Of a stretch of DNA of 64,000 bases, positions 21,116 through 42,739 are shown in pieces. Numbering within the stretch: position 1 is the stretch's first letter; each line of letters opens with the position of its first letter. The position numbers and the translations under genes are program-made. The DNA is from Yponomeuta sedellus. Lineage: Eukaryota > Arthropoda > Insecta > Lepidoptera > Yponomeutidae. The notes under the pieces were generated by a model, which had not been told where the DNA came from, made no database searches, and was given only the letters and a program-made list of their open reading frames with translations. Location of the stretch: positions 4,026,269 through 4,090,268 of the forward strand of contig OW203734.1 in assembly GCA_934045075.1 (NCBI GenBank). Direction: 5' to 3'.

Positions 21116-21234
21116 ATGTAAAGTACACTTTGTGACAAAAGATGAATTATAGTAGCTAATATTAAGGTTTATTTAGATGACAATGATGTCTGGAATGCAA
21201 GCGATTGAAAATGCATGAGTTTTGTAAAGATTTG

Positions 21235-21395
21235 TGTAAACTCTGTTATTGCCCATTGGCTCAATTGGTAGAGCGCTGGCACGGATAGCCAGAGGTTGCG
21301 GGTTCGAATCCCGGCATGGGTGAATTTTTTAGCCTCTAAATAGGTTTTTAAATTTGTCCTTAGCACGGGTTAGTGTATTAAAAATAAAAAAAAAA
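21235..21395 (+). mobile_element. SINE-1 copy with full tail
   Basis: Belongs to the TTGGCTCAATTGGTAGAGC subfamily; head 21253-21327, tail GTCCTTAGCACGGGTTAGTG then A-rich. The leader is truncated. Confidence 0.9.
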
Positions 21396-21417
21396 TAAAC
21401 TCTGTTAATTAAGGAAT

Positions 21418-21610
21418 TTGAAAAGACAGGGAAAGTGGGCGAAACTCGCCACCGAGTGGGTGCCACACGACGGACATCGAAATCGAGGCCGGCCTAGAAG
21501 ACGGTGGAGAGATGATCTCGACAACCATCTGCCGGAGTGGTCTGAGGTAGCCAGGACAGAAAATTCTGGCTTAATTAGGGGAGGCCTTTACCCAGCTGTG
21601 AGTCACAAAC
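21418..21610 (+). pseudogene. RTE-like ORF2 C-terminal fragment
   Basis: Frame reads WAKLATEWVPHDGHRNRGRP then RRRWRDDLDNHL, the endonuclease-retrotransposon C-terminal signature of another RTE lineage; it decays before its stop at 21643. Confidence 0.6.
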
Positions 21611-21834
21611 ACAGAGGCTACGTAAAAAAAAGTAGGGATAAGTAGACTGTTAACGTTATTTTTTATCTCAAACATCGCATTGTGTTACGCTACGGTTCTA
21701 GCGCAATCTAGCGGTAAAATTAATTATGGCTACTTTTCCTACTCATTAGTATGTAAATGAATGGATTGAGTGTTGATTTTCAAAACCTTTATTAATATAA
21801 AAGCAGTTTAATATATGTTACACCCCATTACAAA

Positions 21835-21925
21835 TTATGGGCACTACCCCTCAATGATGGCACAACCTTGTTAGGGAAGGGCTATGTCCAGCAGTGGACT
21901 AATATATCTTGAAGAAGAAGAAGAA
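21835..21925 (+). mobile_element. RTE 3' end remnant
   Basis: CAATGATGGCACAACCTTG, GGGCTATGTCCAGCAGTGG and a GAAGAAGAAGAA tail. Confidence 0.65.
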
Positions 21926-22217
21926 TATTACAAAGTAGGCAGGTACTGTAATCTACTTATTACAACGCTAAATTAAAGCGATAATGATAATATTTACCTT
22001 ATCATTATCTTTTTTCCTTGAAATCCTAACCTAGCTGCGGGTCTTTACTGGACTGAAACCTAAACAGAACGCAACGATTTCCTTTAAAATAATTCAAACT
22101 TGACTGGACGGCTGCGCTGGCCAGCTACTATAGGGAAATATCGTTACAGTATTCAACATATTATTATAAAAACTATAGTTAATTTTTTTTTTCAAGCTTT
22201 GGCGTGCGTGCATGCGT

Positions 22218-22276
22218 GATATTATTTAAAAATGTTTGAAAGGCGTGCGCCTTTCAAACATTTTTAAATAATATCA
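22218..22276. repeat. Perfect 28 bp-arm palindrome
   Basis: GATATTATTTAAAAATGTTTG and following GAAAGGCG are mirrored around TG; it abuts the Penelope-like element to the right. Confidence 0.9.
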
Positions 22277-22301
22277 TATTTTAAACTTTCGCGACTTGTA
22301 C

Positions 22302-23182
22302 ACATAGTTAAAATATTTTCGGGGCTTAATCGCGTAGTAATTTATTGCTATTTTACCTCGACGTTTCGACGACGTTACAGTCATCGTGGTCACGAAAAGA
22401 CTGATAGCTGAGTGCTTAGTGCGAGTTTGACAGATCCAATCGAATAACTTTACTACCGCGTTAATCGAGCATTGAGTAGTAAGTATGAGTAAGTTAACCG
22501 TTCGAACTGGCAAAACGCTGTCACAGTACAACTCGCACTCGCGTTTATTCGTGTTTTGGCTGGTAAACGTGTTCACTTCTCAACGTAAACCATTACAACT
22601 CGCACTCAGCAATTTTAATTTCCATACTTGTCACTAGGTGGCGCTTCCTCGATGCCATAGAAATATGAGTTTACGTTAACGCGATCGAGTAGTTAAAAAA
22701 CTCGCACTAAGCACTCTGGCACCTGTTCGCATCTTCGGCATATCGCAGCTGTCAAAAACCGCCAGGTGGAAAAGTCAGCGATAGCGGAACATCTTCTTGA
22801 ATCAGGATCAAACCACTGGATAGAATTGCACAAACCATCGGTGCTTTCCAACGATCGCCATTGTTGAAATTAAGAAACACAGAAATTTTAATCGGGAATG
22901 TGGTTTCAAACTGTTGAAAACGTGGGATCCGGTCATCAAGACGTGTTCTAGTGGAAAAAAAAAGCATGGCTTATCGTCCGACATTGTCAGTGTAGTGTGT
23001 TGCAACCCTAATAGTGCTTTGTGATAGCTGATTGAGGGTAGTATGAAACCTCATCAGCCGAAGATGCGAACGGGTGCCAGCCATCAGTCTTCTCGTGACC
23101 ACGATGACTGTAACGTCGTCGAAACGTCGAGGTAAAATAGCAATAAATTACTACGCCATTAAGCCCCGAAAATATTATAACT
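22302..23182 (+). mobile_element. Penelope-like element remnant with inverted ends
   Basis: About 100 bp ends are inverted copies (22306-22405 and 23082-23182) containing CGACGTTTCGACGACGTTAC and AGTCATCGTGGTCACG. Between them the plus strand encodes the end of a Penelope-type GIY-YIG endonuclease: EKSAIAEHLLESGSNHW, then, after a frameshift near 22855, EIKKHRNFNRECGFK and WDPVI. Reverse transcriptase is missing. Penelope elements are known to form LTR-like and inverted structures. Confidence 0.7.
22727..22945 (+). pseudogene. GIY-YIG endonuclease fragment (Penelope-type)
   Basis: HLRHIAAVKNRQVEKSAIAEH then LLESGSNHW in one frame; the reading continues one frame over as EIKKHRNFNRECGF. This matches the C-terminal half of the endonuclease; the GIY and YIG motifs themselves are not present here. 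Confidence 0.65.
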
Positions 23183-23184
23183 AT

Positions 23185-23750
23185 ATTTTTAAATGATAAT
23201 TATCACTACTTATCAATCTTAACTTTAATTATATATAATTATCTAAGACTTAAAACATAATACTTCTATGGCTATTTCAGTAGTAACACACTTCTTGAAT
23301 ATAGCTTGCTATACTTATAAATGAATTGCGACACGTAGGTACAGAGCCACTCGAAGAGTGTTGATCCTGTGGTAGAACGTCAAGTCTTCGTTGTATGCGG
23401 TTTTGGCAAGTGAATTTCTACAGCCGAACCGAAAAACGTTTCACGTCGAAAATACATGTACTTATTATGGTATGAAATAGAAGGATCACGGAGTCAACCT
23501 TTGTGTCAGCACATTAACAATAACCCGGAAGAAACTACCCTACGGTACAGTCGTCTCACCGAAGGTTGAGGCTTGGGCTAAATCGAGCGGAATTTTACAC
23601 AACATTTACTTGAACAAGTTTGCTTCTGACAGAGCAAGGCCGCTGGTCGGCCTCTAAGGTCCAATTTATTAGTGAAACTACAGGTCTGAGCACACTATAG
23701 CGACACCTCTACGGCACGTTTCCCACCCAGCAACTTTTCATTCAAATTTG
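23185..23750. other. Gene-free stretch
   Basis: No coding frame or recognised repeat. Ends at the target duplication of the next SINE. Confidence 0.4.
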
Positions 23751-23765
23751 AGCTCTAAGTTGTAT

Positions 23766-24139
23766 CGTTATCAACCCTTGTATGTCCCCACTGGTGGGGC
23801 ACGGGTCTCTTCCTGCATCGCAGGAAGGTTAGGCCATACTCCACCACGGGGGACAAGTCCGGGTTGGTGGAGGATTGTAAGACAGTGGCGGGTCTTACTG
23901 TCGGAAGTTATCAAGCCGCCCATAAGGCCTGTAACATGGCTTAGCGACTGCCATTATTTGACAGCCGGCACCAACGGCTTAACGTGCCTTGCAAAGTACG
24001 GAAGCGCTCGGAAAAATGCCACTAGCGGTAGTCACGGGACGCTCACCCATCGCGTACTTGACCGCGCCTGTTGTTGCTTAATCAAGTGATTGATTCCAAT
24101 CACTCGGTTCGCCTAGGCCACGAGCGTTTCATCCACGTG
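23766..24139 (-). mobile_element. 5S-like SINE, full length with TSD
   Basis: Reversed complete copy; the 5S-like head is at 24030-24130. CTAAGTTGTAT at 23755-23765 and 24140-24150 is an 11 bp target duplication. Confidence 0.85.
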
Positions 24140-24293
24140 CTAAGTTGTATATCGATGTATATTTAGTAATCATACATAAGTGCCGAAGATCTCGTTACGT
24201 TTTCATATTGACCCAAATACGAGTACTTACGGAAACAATAAACGGATATTAACTCGTTTTAATTTCATTAACAAGTGAAAATTACTTTGGTAC

Positions 24294-24533
24294 ACTCCGC
24301 CAAAATCCCACAAGCACCATGCGGTTAGTTAATGCACCGCCCTCCCTCCCACTTTTTCAAGCGAAAGCAAGACACGAACACACCACCACCGACACCAATC
24401 CTTGTGTGAGAAAATACGCGACGCGTTTCGCCTCCAACACGAGGCATCCTCAGGCTCACAAGTGCAAACTTGCACTTGTGAGCAAGTGCAAACTAACCTA
24501 ACCGCAAGGTGCTTGTGGGATTTTTGTCGGAGT
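24294..24533. mobile_element. TIR element with GAAACGCGTC core
   Basis: Ends are inverted: CTCCGCCAAAATCCCACAAG and its reverse near 24515-24533. On the minus strand the centre reads CTGAGGA, a GCCTC/GAGGC stem and GAAACGCGTC, a layout like a hammerhead ribozyme core. A diverged copy lies at 62848-63068. No protein frame. Confidence 0.65.
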
Positions 24534-24534
24534 T

Positions 24535-25012
24535 TAGCATAGTAAATTTTACTTTTTAAAATGCTATTATGGATTTCCGTAAAGTAACGCCTGATTCCAT
24601 AGAATATCGTTTTAATTTTTTTTACAATATCGTTTTAATTCTTTAGGTTCTGAGGAATAGCCGAGGAGAAAACCTGGCGCAGTTGTTCGAACGCAGTTCA
24701 AACCAATTAGATCCTTCTCGCGGCCTCTTTTTCGAACTTGACTCAGCTTAATTGGATAGTCTTCCCTAAGAGACCGTGGCGTCACGTCACCGCTCCGTGG
24801 ACATCGCGTCACCGCACCGTCGACGTTCCGTTGACGCTGCGCGGACGCTAACACGACGACAACGCTAGAAAGACTAGCAAATGTGCGAAATTTTATTTCC
24901 CAGTGGTTCCCAGGTACAATGGATGTAGATTTCAATGGTCTAGGTGATGGACATGCAAGCTTGTCATGCACAATATTAACAAAGGGAATCGGAACAAAAA
25001 AATGTAAGGAAT
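24535..25012. other. Unassigned stretch with GC-rich patch
   Basis: A 119-codon minus-strand frame (24612-24971) crosses a GC-rich patch with repeated GTCACC/GTCGAC words. It resembles no family I know, and I do not call it a gene. Confidence 0.35.
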
Positions 25013-27192
25013 AAATTTATATCGCAGAGAAACGGTGCTTTAGTCATAAAAATAGGAAAGTATTTCGCGATCAGCTTATAAAACAAGACTGGACTAGTGT
25101 GGGCATAAACACTTTCCTTTCGAGACTAGTAGAAGTGTTCCATTATAGTTTTAAAAAAGTCAAGAAAAGGATAAAATTGGAAAAACATTATAAAATTAAT
25201 TGGGTCACCAAGGGAATCAAGACATCGAGCAAAATGAAACGATTTTTAAACAACTGCGTGGTACAAAACACTGATGTCACAATAAAACAGTATAAAATAA
25301 ACTACATAAAGCTCTACCGCAGAGTGATACGTTGCATGAAAAGACTGTCGGGAGCCAAAGAATTAAGCAAGGCTAAAAATAATATCAAAGCTATTTGGAA
25401 TATTGTGAATAGACACAGAAACAAAAAAAGCTCAAAGGGCATGAATAAAATAATTTTGAAATGTGATGACAAAATAATAGATGACCCTAAAGATATTGCA
25501 TGTGTTTTTTCAGATTACTTTAATTTAGGTATAGATCAAACAACCACGGATCAAAATACCGCAATATCAATATTAAAAGAAAACTGTCATTATGTAGATA
25601 ATAGTATGGAATTTAGAAAAGTCACCCCAAATGAAATACTTAAATTAGTGGTAAAAATGGAGAACAAGAAGTCATGTGGATGGGATGAGCTAAAAATTGA
25701 TCTTATCAAAGATAACATTGACATTTTGGCATTTCCTCTTGCAGAATTTTTTAATAACTGTGTAGAACAGAGCATATTTCCAGATCAACTGAAACTAGCT
25801 AAGGTGTTGCCGATTTTTAAAAAAGGATCAAAGTTAGATCCTTCTAAATACAGGCCTATATCTTTGCTCCCTATTCTCTCCAAAATTTTTGAAAAAGTCA
25901 TATTACACAGATTAAACTCCCATCTAGCTGTGAATAGAATAATTAGTGACAGGCAATTTGGTTATAGGAAAGGAGTAGGTACGTCGGACGCTGTCGGTAC
26001 CCTAGTCGATGACGCAGTAAGATATCTCACCGAAAAAAAGAAAGTTGCAGCTCTTTTTCTTGACCTAAGCTCTGCATTTGACACTGTTGATCATAACATA
26101 TTACTGGAAAAACTTGAACACTATGGCGTTCGCAACAACTTAATGAAATTAATGGAGAGTTATTTGAAGAATAGAAAACAGTTTGTTGAAATAAAATGTA
26201 ATGAAAATGGAATAGAACAAACAGCTAAATCTAAAGTAAAAGACGTAGCGCGTGGCGTGCCTCAGAGCTCAATACTGGGGCCTGTCCTTTTCACAATTTT
26301 TACGAATGATTTGGTTAGTTATATGAACAATAAATTTCCGTTGGTGCGTCTGGTTCTATTTGCAGATGATACGAATGCCATCATTAGTGCAAACAACATA
26401 GAAGAATTGAACAATAGCGTACAAACTACAATTATAGCTTTTCATTCGTGGTTTGTAAGTAATCACTTAAGACTTAACATAGATAAAACAAACATAATGT
26501 TATTTAAAGCTACTACAAGAAATAATGACACACTACTTATATCACTTAATGGTGCAATTATCGAATCAGTAGATCAAGTAAAATTTTTAGGCATACATTT
26601 AGACTCTAATCTCAACTGGAAAGCAGAACTAACAGCAATCGAAAATTTGATAAGCTCCGCTTGCTATGCGCTGCGCAGTCTCAGAGACGAGGTCTCAAAA
26701 AAGCACCTTCTATCGGTGTATTACGCCTTGATAGAATCCAGGCTACGGTATAGTATTAAGTTGTGGGGCAATAGTTATAAGTACAATATTAATAAGGCTT
26801 TTGTGTGCCAAAAGAGAGCCATACGCACTATAATGAGAATACCCCCATGGCAATCATGTAAAGAGCATTTTAAGACATTAGGTATTTTACCAGTACCTTG
26901 TTTGTATATATTCGTATTGTTGTCTGATCTTGCCAAAAAATTGTCAGGACTGGAAACACATGAAGTCAAGCAGAAACGCCTACTAACTAGACGTAGAGAT
27001 GTTCGCATTGGTCATGTACAACCCACATTGAATGTAGCCCAGCACACTGCGCGATACCAATCAGTGAAACTATATAATAGTCTTCCACAAAATCTTAAAA
27101 TTATTGACTCGAGTAACTTGTTTAAATGTAATTTAAAGCAGTATTTATTAGAAGAATGTTTTTATTCAATTGAAGAATTTTTGGGTCACTAA
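25013..27192 (+). CDS. LINE ORF2, reverse transcriptase (5' truncated)
   Basis: Non-LTR reverse transcriptase of Jockey/CR1-like type, which copies its own RNA at a nicked target. Numbered from 25099 (697 codons): YRPISLL near 251, first catalytic Asp in LFLDLSSAFDTVDH (D322), GVPQSSILGP at 386-395 (Ser390 where Gly is usual), and the catalytic pair in FADD at 421-424 (Phe instead of Tyr). The frame stays open upstream to a stop at 25012 (RCFSHKNRKVF, QDWTSVG), so the Met-less start marks 5' truncation; the endonuclease domain and ORF1 are missing. The 697-codon frame is otherwise undamaged, so the copy is young. 3' UTR follows to about 27405. Confidence 0.9.
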
Positions 27193-27405
27193 TTTACCTT
27201 TATATTGATTTGCATCTAAATATTTGTATCAAGGAAGAATTATGATGATGATTATTGGTATGACGTAAGTATTGATTTGTAGACTATTTGATTATGTAAT
27301 TTTTATTAACTTTTATAAGGCACTGACATGCAATATAGGTATTAGTTTTAAGATAGCTTTTAAGGATCGCACACAATGGATATTGTTTTAGAAATAAATG
27401 AACTA
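27193..27405 (+). mobile_element. 3' UTR of the 25 kb LINE
   Basis: AT-rich, TATGATGATGATTATTGG early on, ending near GAAATAAATGAAC. No clear poly(A) or target duplication found. Confidence 0.5.
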
Positions 27406-27562
27406 TGGTTATGTTTCCTACATTAGGCGGAAGTATAATCCGCATTTAAAATACTTTAAAATTATATATAATGTAACAGAAAATGGTTACGTTATTTTTG
27501 GAGATCATATGGCTGATATAGAGATAAAACATGAATGAAATTTAAAAACAATAATGAAAATA

Positions 27563-27715
27563 TTCGGTTTGATAACTTCTGACAGTAAGGCCCACCACTG
27601 TCTTACAATCCTCCACCAACCCGGACTTGGCTTCCGTGGTGGAGTATGGCCTAACCTTCCTGCGATGCAGGGAGAGATCCCTGCCCCAGCTGTTGAGACA
27701 CACAAAGGGTTAATA
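27563..27715 (+). mobile_element. 5S-like SINE, 3' part
   Basis: From TTTGATAACTTCTGACAG to CACACAAAGGGTTAATATCA; the head is missing. Confidence 0.8.
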
Positions 27716-27895
27716 TCATAGCCAGGTGGACAATTGGTAATACATCAAAACGTAGTGATTCCTGGATTATATAATTATATAATCCATCACGGTTGCTAAC
27801 GTACCAATATAATCCGATTGTCAACAATTTCTCTATCCCTATTTTTGTTAGGAAATAAATAAGCACTGTGATTTTTTGCATCCATGTGTCACACT

Positions 27896-27975
27896 TAAAT
27901 TGAATATTTTCAGCAATTAATTATTTAATTGCTAAAAATTCAATTTAAATACAATTAAAATTCAATTTAACCATT
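27896..27975. repeat. AT-rich palindromes
   Basis: AAATTGAATATTTTCAGCAATTAA is mirrored with one mismatch and the motif ATTCAATTTAA recurs. Confidence 0.7.
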
Positions 27976-28466
27976 ACATTTCCATTAATTTATATTCATT
28001 TATTGCAGTTTATGTTTTTGTTAAACAGCTATCTTTAAATAAATAGATAAAAGAAGTATTAATAAAATGAATTACATTTTTTACTATTTACTCGCCTGTC
28101 GCGGAGCCTAAAGCGAGATAAATGTGTTTGGCTGGTATATATGTAGGTATGTATGTCTGATTCTATATTCCCTCGTAACTTCTTAATCAATGGTTCGATT
28201 TTGATAAATCGATGAATCGATGCTTCGTATTTGCGCGAGTCATAATATGACATTATGTCACATGAAATGGGCTTAAATCCGACAGTAATAATAATAATCA
28301 CTAAAAAGACAAAAAATACCGACGAACCGACTGCTACGCATTAACTTTGATGAATGTGGATCCCAACCGCGTCGTAGTAATGCTCAGCTGGTATTATTGG
28401 CTATTAATTCAGATTTTTTTGAAAAAAATATTTATTTAAACCACTGTACACAGAGTTGGGCAAACC

Positions 28467-28637
28467 ACAAACCGGGGGGCAGCAGCGCCCCCTGCAGTAC
28501 AATTTCACCGAACTGCGATCCCCAACCCGCATGCCCAGCGTGGAGATTATGGGTATTACCCCCTATGATAGCACAACGTGGCGCTCTTTAGGGGAGGGCT
28601 ATGTCCAGCAGTGGACTAGTATAGCCTGACGACGACG
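28467..28637 (+). mobile_element. RTE 3' end
   Basis: Same 3' region as in 9445-10047: GGGGGGCAGCAGCGCCCCC, CGATCCCCAACCCGCATGCC, TATGTCCAGCAGTGGAC and a (GAC)n tail. Confidence 0.7.
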
Positions 28638-28934
28638 ACGACAACACAGAGTTACAAAAGTATGAGAATCTTACATTATAATTGGTTTATTTTATGAGTA
28701 AAATGACAATGTTCACCGGCGACCCCACACTATAGTCTGTGTAGTGGGGATTTGGTCAGGTTGGTCGAAAATTTAACGTTAGGCGACAGGTTAGTCTCAA
28801 ATTTGAATAAGGTTTAAATGATTCAGAAAGAGTACAATTAAAGTTACAATAAATACTATTTTATAAAACACCGTTTAGAGGAGACAGTGTGTCAATGTCA
28901 ATATAGAATGCTATGTCAGCTATATAATTACATT

Positions 28935-29078
28935 TTATTGGATCACTTAGCTATGTATTAAACGGGTCAAATCTTGATTATTTATTAGGTAAAACGTAAT
29001 TAACATAATAATTGTTAATTCCAACTGCAACGCTGAAGTTTAACCTAGTAAATAATCGCGATTAGACCCGTCTAAGAT
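28935..29078. mobile_element. Foldback element (AACGGGTCAAATC ends)
   Basis: ACGGGTCAAATCTTGATTATTTA is opposed by a reversed, diverged copy at 29045-29074. A related piece with GGTAAAACGTAATTA lies at 35975-36065 and at 30790-30900. Confidence 0.5.
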
Positions 29079-29199
29079 TTGTATAGCTACATGTGCCCAT
29101 AGCGAATCATTTAGAAATACTCTTTCTTACATCACTTGCGAGAATTACGATTTTCGAAGATATATACTTTTTTTATTAGCATTAATTATACTACTTGTT

Positions 29200-29568
29200 C
29201 GAAGCACTCGTGGCCTAGGCGAAGCGAAGTGATTGGAACCAATCACTTGAGTTAAGCAACAACAGGCGCGGTCAGGTGCAGGATGGGTGACCGTCCCGTG
29301 ACTACCGCTAGAGGCATTTTCCCGAGAGCTTCCGTGCTTTGCAAGGCACGCTAAGCCGTTGGCGTCGGCTGTCATGTAATGGGAGTCGTTAAGGCATGGC
29401 CAGAGGCCTCATGGGCGGCTTGATAACTACTGACAGTAAGGCCCGCCACTGTCTTACAACCCTCCACCAACACGGACTTGGCCCCCGTGGTGGAGTATGG
29501 CCTAACCTTCCTGCGATGCAGGAAGAGACCCGTGCCCCAGCAGTGGGGACATACAAGGGTTGATAACG
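29200..29568 (+). mobile_element. 5S-like SINE, full length with TSD
   Basis: Head (29200-29330) matches 5S rRNA internal control region order: TTAAGCAACAACAGGCGCGG, then GGATGGGTGACCG, then GACTACCGC. The body and a tail with GGGGACATACAAGGGTTG follow. ATACTACTTGTT and ATACTACTCGTT (29188-29199, 29569-29580) are the target duplication, one mismatch. Confidence 0.85.
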
Positions 29569-30124
29569 ATACTACTCGTTAAGGCTGTACTGTGGAGCAT
29601 GCTGTCTCGCTGGCATAATTTAACTTTGTAGTTAACGTAATAACATGAGTTAACTTTTGATAAATGTGGTCTGAGCGTTTGATACATAGTTAAATAACGG
29701 TTGAATTTTCACATATTTTACTCACGATATCACGAAGTTTTACTGTAGGAGTATATACAATTACTTTTTATTTATTACTTGTACTCTTTATAATAATAAA
29801 ATGGGAATTCCCTCACAATACTGCTCAGTTTTAAAATCACGCTGTACAAAGGAAATACAGTTAGAAATTCCATTCCTTTCAGAAACTTGTGCTCTTTGCA
29901 ATACATACTTTGTGATATGCATATGCTCCACGCAGAGCAAAGTCTAGAACGCTGCAAATGTATGAAAAATAAAGCACTTTGTCGCATAAGTGTCCCGGAA
30001 TGGTTTGCTTCGAAGAACGATCATGCCCAACTGCTTAAAAGCTTGGTATGTGATATTTGTGATCGATATTTTAGTGCCCAATGTGATACCCATGTCACTG
30101 GGCGCGAGTTCTTAGTGATCTTTC

Positions 30125-30302
30125 TTAGGCTGGCTGGAAGAAATTTCTTTTGAAATAAGTCCGCCTTTGTACATCAACACTTACCTGTTATTTAAGTTAT
30201 TTTTCTGTTTCTTAATTTTTGTGCAATAAAGCGTAACAAACAAACAAACAAACGAACGAACGAAAAAAATGAATGAATGAACGAACAAACGAACGAACGA
30301 AC
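30125..30302 (+). mobile_element. LINE 3' end with (AAAC)n/(GAAC)n tail
   Basis: GGCTGGAAGAAATTTC, AAGTCC GCCTTTGTAC and GTGCAATAAAGCG form a LINE 3' UTR; a tetranucleotide tail (CAAA to CGAA, GAAT variants) follows and ends at the next SINE. A related end lies at 43960-44045. Confidence 0.65.
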
Positions 30303-30447
30303 GGCCATACTCCACTAGGTGGGCCATGTCCGGGTTGGTGGAGGGCCGTAAAATAGTTGCGGGCCTTACTGTTAGTAGTTATCAAGCCGCCCATAAGACT
30401 GACATGGCTTACCAACTGCCATTACATGACAGACGGCACCAACTAAC
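30303..30447 (-). mobile_element. 5S-like SINE, middle fragment
   Basis: Reversed middle: CCATACTCCACTAGGTGGGCC to CATGACAGACGGCACCAACTA. Both ends missing. Confidence 0.75.
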
Positions 30448-30784
30448 AAGCAAGCTCTATAACAGGCGTTACACTAGCCGATGAAGGTTCAGACAGCGTT
30501 TTTAAAGGTATTTGTAACTCTGCTTTACTTCTCATACCCGTATAATAACACAATAATCTACCTTAGTAAATGCTTAGCAATAATAGATACCGTTTTTCAG
30601 CTACAAAATATTATACCATTTGGAATAAACTATTACATATATTTGCAACTTTTACTAAACAACTTTGGTTTTTTTATAAAAGTATTTTTTTTCTGATACG
30701 GTTTTATAATTTCGATGATATTACTTAAAACATTTTTTTACTTAGCCTTTTTAGTGTCTGTCCCACTGCTGGGGAAAGGCCTTC

Positions 30785-30900
30785 TTTCCTGGTAAAACGT
30801 AATTATCTTATATCCCGACGTTTGGGCATCACAGTTGTTTTGGTCTCGGGTAGTCTACCCGAGACCATGGCACGTTTTACCTAATGAATAATCGCCATTA
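30785..30900. mobile_element. Penelope-related fragment with palindrome
   Basis: GGTAAAACGTAATTATC, ATCCCGACGTTTGGGC, and a perfect 13 bp-arm palindrome GGTCTCGGGTAG/CTACCCGAGACC at 30839-30866. Confidence 0.5.
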
Positions 30901-30934
30901 ACCTTTTTTTTCTCCACCAATTCGGTAGAGAAAA

Positions 30935-31043
30935 AACGGACTTGGCCCCCGTTTTGGAGTATGGCCTAACCTTCCTGCGATGAAGGAAGAGACACGTGCC
31001 CTAGCAGTGGGGACGTACAAGAGTTGATATCGAGACCTTTTTT
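30935..31043 (+). mobile_element. 5S-like SINE, 3' fragment
   Basis: GACTTGGCCCCCGTTTTGGAG to ACGTACAAGAGTTGATATCG. Confidence 0.75.
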
Positions 31044-31204
31044 TAAATCTTTATTTAAGGGTTTGGTCACAAAGTGATCACCCTCGCCATTAGTCCTGTT
31101 TATTATAACTATGTAGGAGTATCGCGAATCATTGAGAAATACTAATATCATGTGCTTATTAACACAGAAGAATGACCATTTGTCCAATACAGGAGGTAAT
31201 GTTA

Positions 31205-31345
31205 ATGTAATCCAAAGGTTGTCTGGAAGAGATCGCTCTTAGCGATAAGACCGTCAATTGTATAACATTACTTAGATTTAAGAATCATGGTTGTAATATT
31301 TTTCTGGTTGTGCAATAAAGTGTTCTCTATCTATCTATCTAATGT
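31205..31345 (+). mobile_element. LINE 3' end
   Basis: GTTGTCTGGAAGAGATCGCTC, CGATAAGACCGTCAATTG, GTGCAATAAAGTG and (CTAT)n tail. Confidence 0.6.
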
Positions 31346-31681
31346 TGAGACAGTGTTAAAAAACGTATACGAGTATACTCGTACATACCGTCATATTTTT
31401 AGCAAATACAAATTGTAGAAAAACAATGACAAAACAGTAAAATTACAGCAGAACACAATCTTTAATTAAAGATAACCTTTTACTGTCACAGAAAATCATA
31501 GAAAGTCATTCACATAATAAATAATTCACATTACGTTATTAATAATAATTCATATTACATTTTACCGGCCTTCTTTTTAAAAACATAATTCCTTAAAGAA
31601 CTCCAAGCACTCTCACTAAAATAGTTTGTGGTGGAGATATGACAAGTGAAAGCCGTAATCACTGATTAAATAAACAGACTA

Positions 31682-31928
31682 CAGTCTATTTATTCTTACT
31701 TGTCCAATTTAGTAAACAAGATTCTAACCTTAAAATTGAGATTAGATGCCTAAACTAGATATTTTCTCGCAAATTCATGAACATTGTTTATAAAATTGGC
31801 AGCGTGTTATCTAAAACAGTGTTCCAGGTTACTTCCTTCATGGAAATATGGCAGTTTTGGACTAAAAAGTCACAGTTTAAGGGTAGAATCTTGTTTACTA
31901 AATTGGACAAGTAAGAATAAATAGACTG
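31682..31928. mobile_element. mariner-type MITE with TA duplication
   Basis: About 50 bp inverted ends starting CAGTCTATTTATTCTTAC and flanked by TA on both sides, as for Tc1/mariner elements. No transposase. It lies 81 bp past the protease stop codon; its left end supplies AATAAA on the minus strand (31689-31694), a possible poly(A) signal. Confidence 0.8.
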
Positions 31929-32008
31929 TATACGGAGTGCTTTAAAAGAAACGTGTCTTTATAAATAAGATAGCAAGTTTTAGAAAAACCGTTTACTCTC
32001 TTTTGACA

Positions 32009-42020
<10,012 letters not shown>

Positions 42021-42023
42021 ACT

Positions 42024-42739
42024 AGGCCCTGTTTCATAGAATTAGGTTTACTATGACAGTTCAATGTATGAGATGGCTACGCAATGCGCTTACATCGAAT
42101 AGGCTTTTTGGCAGTGTCAAAATAAAAGTGTTAATTATATATATTTGTGTCAATTATGTATGAGTTTTAGAACCGATTTATGGCATTTTAACTAAAAAAA
42201 CATGGACCATTTGTGCAAAAAAACATGATACAACGTAGATAATTTTGTATCTGTAGCAATTTTATAGAAAACGGCCAAAGTTGGTCGAATCGATAATGGC
42301 GTCAGAGGTTAGTAAATATAGCGATCCGAGAGCCCGAGAGTTGACTTGACGTTTGTTTGTTTACTGATTAGACGTCACTAATTCCTGTGCGACGCCATAT
42401 TGCTCAACATAGGGTATTATAAGCGTTTAGCCGCAAAAAAATGGATATGTAAATATAGCGATGCGAGAGCCCGAGAGTTGACTTAACGTTTGTTTGTTTA
42501 CTGACCAGTGACGTCACTAATTTCTGTGCGAAGCCATATTGCTAAACATAGGGTTTTATAAGCGTTTAGCCGCTAAAAATTAACTTTTTTTTTTAGAAAA
42601 AATACACGTAAGATAAAAGTTTTCACTTTCTGAGCACTTAATAAACACCAACGAAAAATTTGAGTTGGATTTCAGAAACCTGTAAAATAGCCTACTGTCG
42701 TAATACAACATAAATTGCGGTTTTATGGAACGCGGCCCT
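42024..42739. mobile_element. TIR element abutting the protease start codon
   Basis: The ends AGGCCCTGTTTCATAGAA and the reverse AGGGCCGCGTTCCATAAAA are imperfect inverted repeats. Inside, a ~137 bp unit (GTAAATATAGCGATCCGAGAG to TTATAAGCGTTTAGCCGC) is tandemly duplicated at 42312 and 42449. No transposase frame. It occupies the protease 5' flank. Confidence 0.5.

Noticed and set aside
24612..24971. 119-codon minus-strand frame
   Set aside because: No recognised motif, Met at the edge of low-complexity sequence, no splice support.
29887..30153. Cys-rich 88-codon frame
   Set aside because: It looked zinc-finger-like (CDICDRYFSAQCDTH), but no family fits and its end overlaps a LINE 3' UTR.
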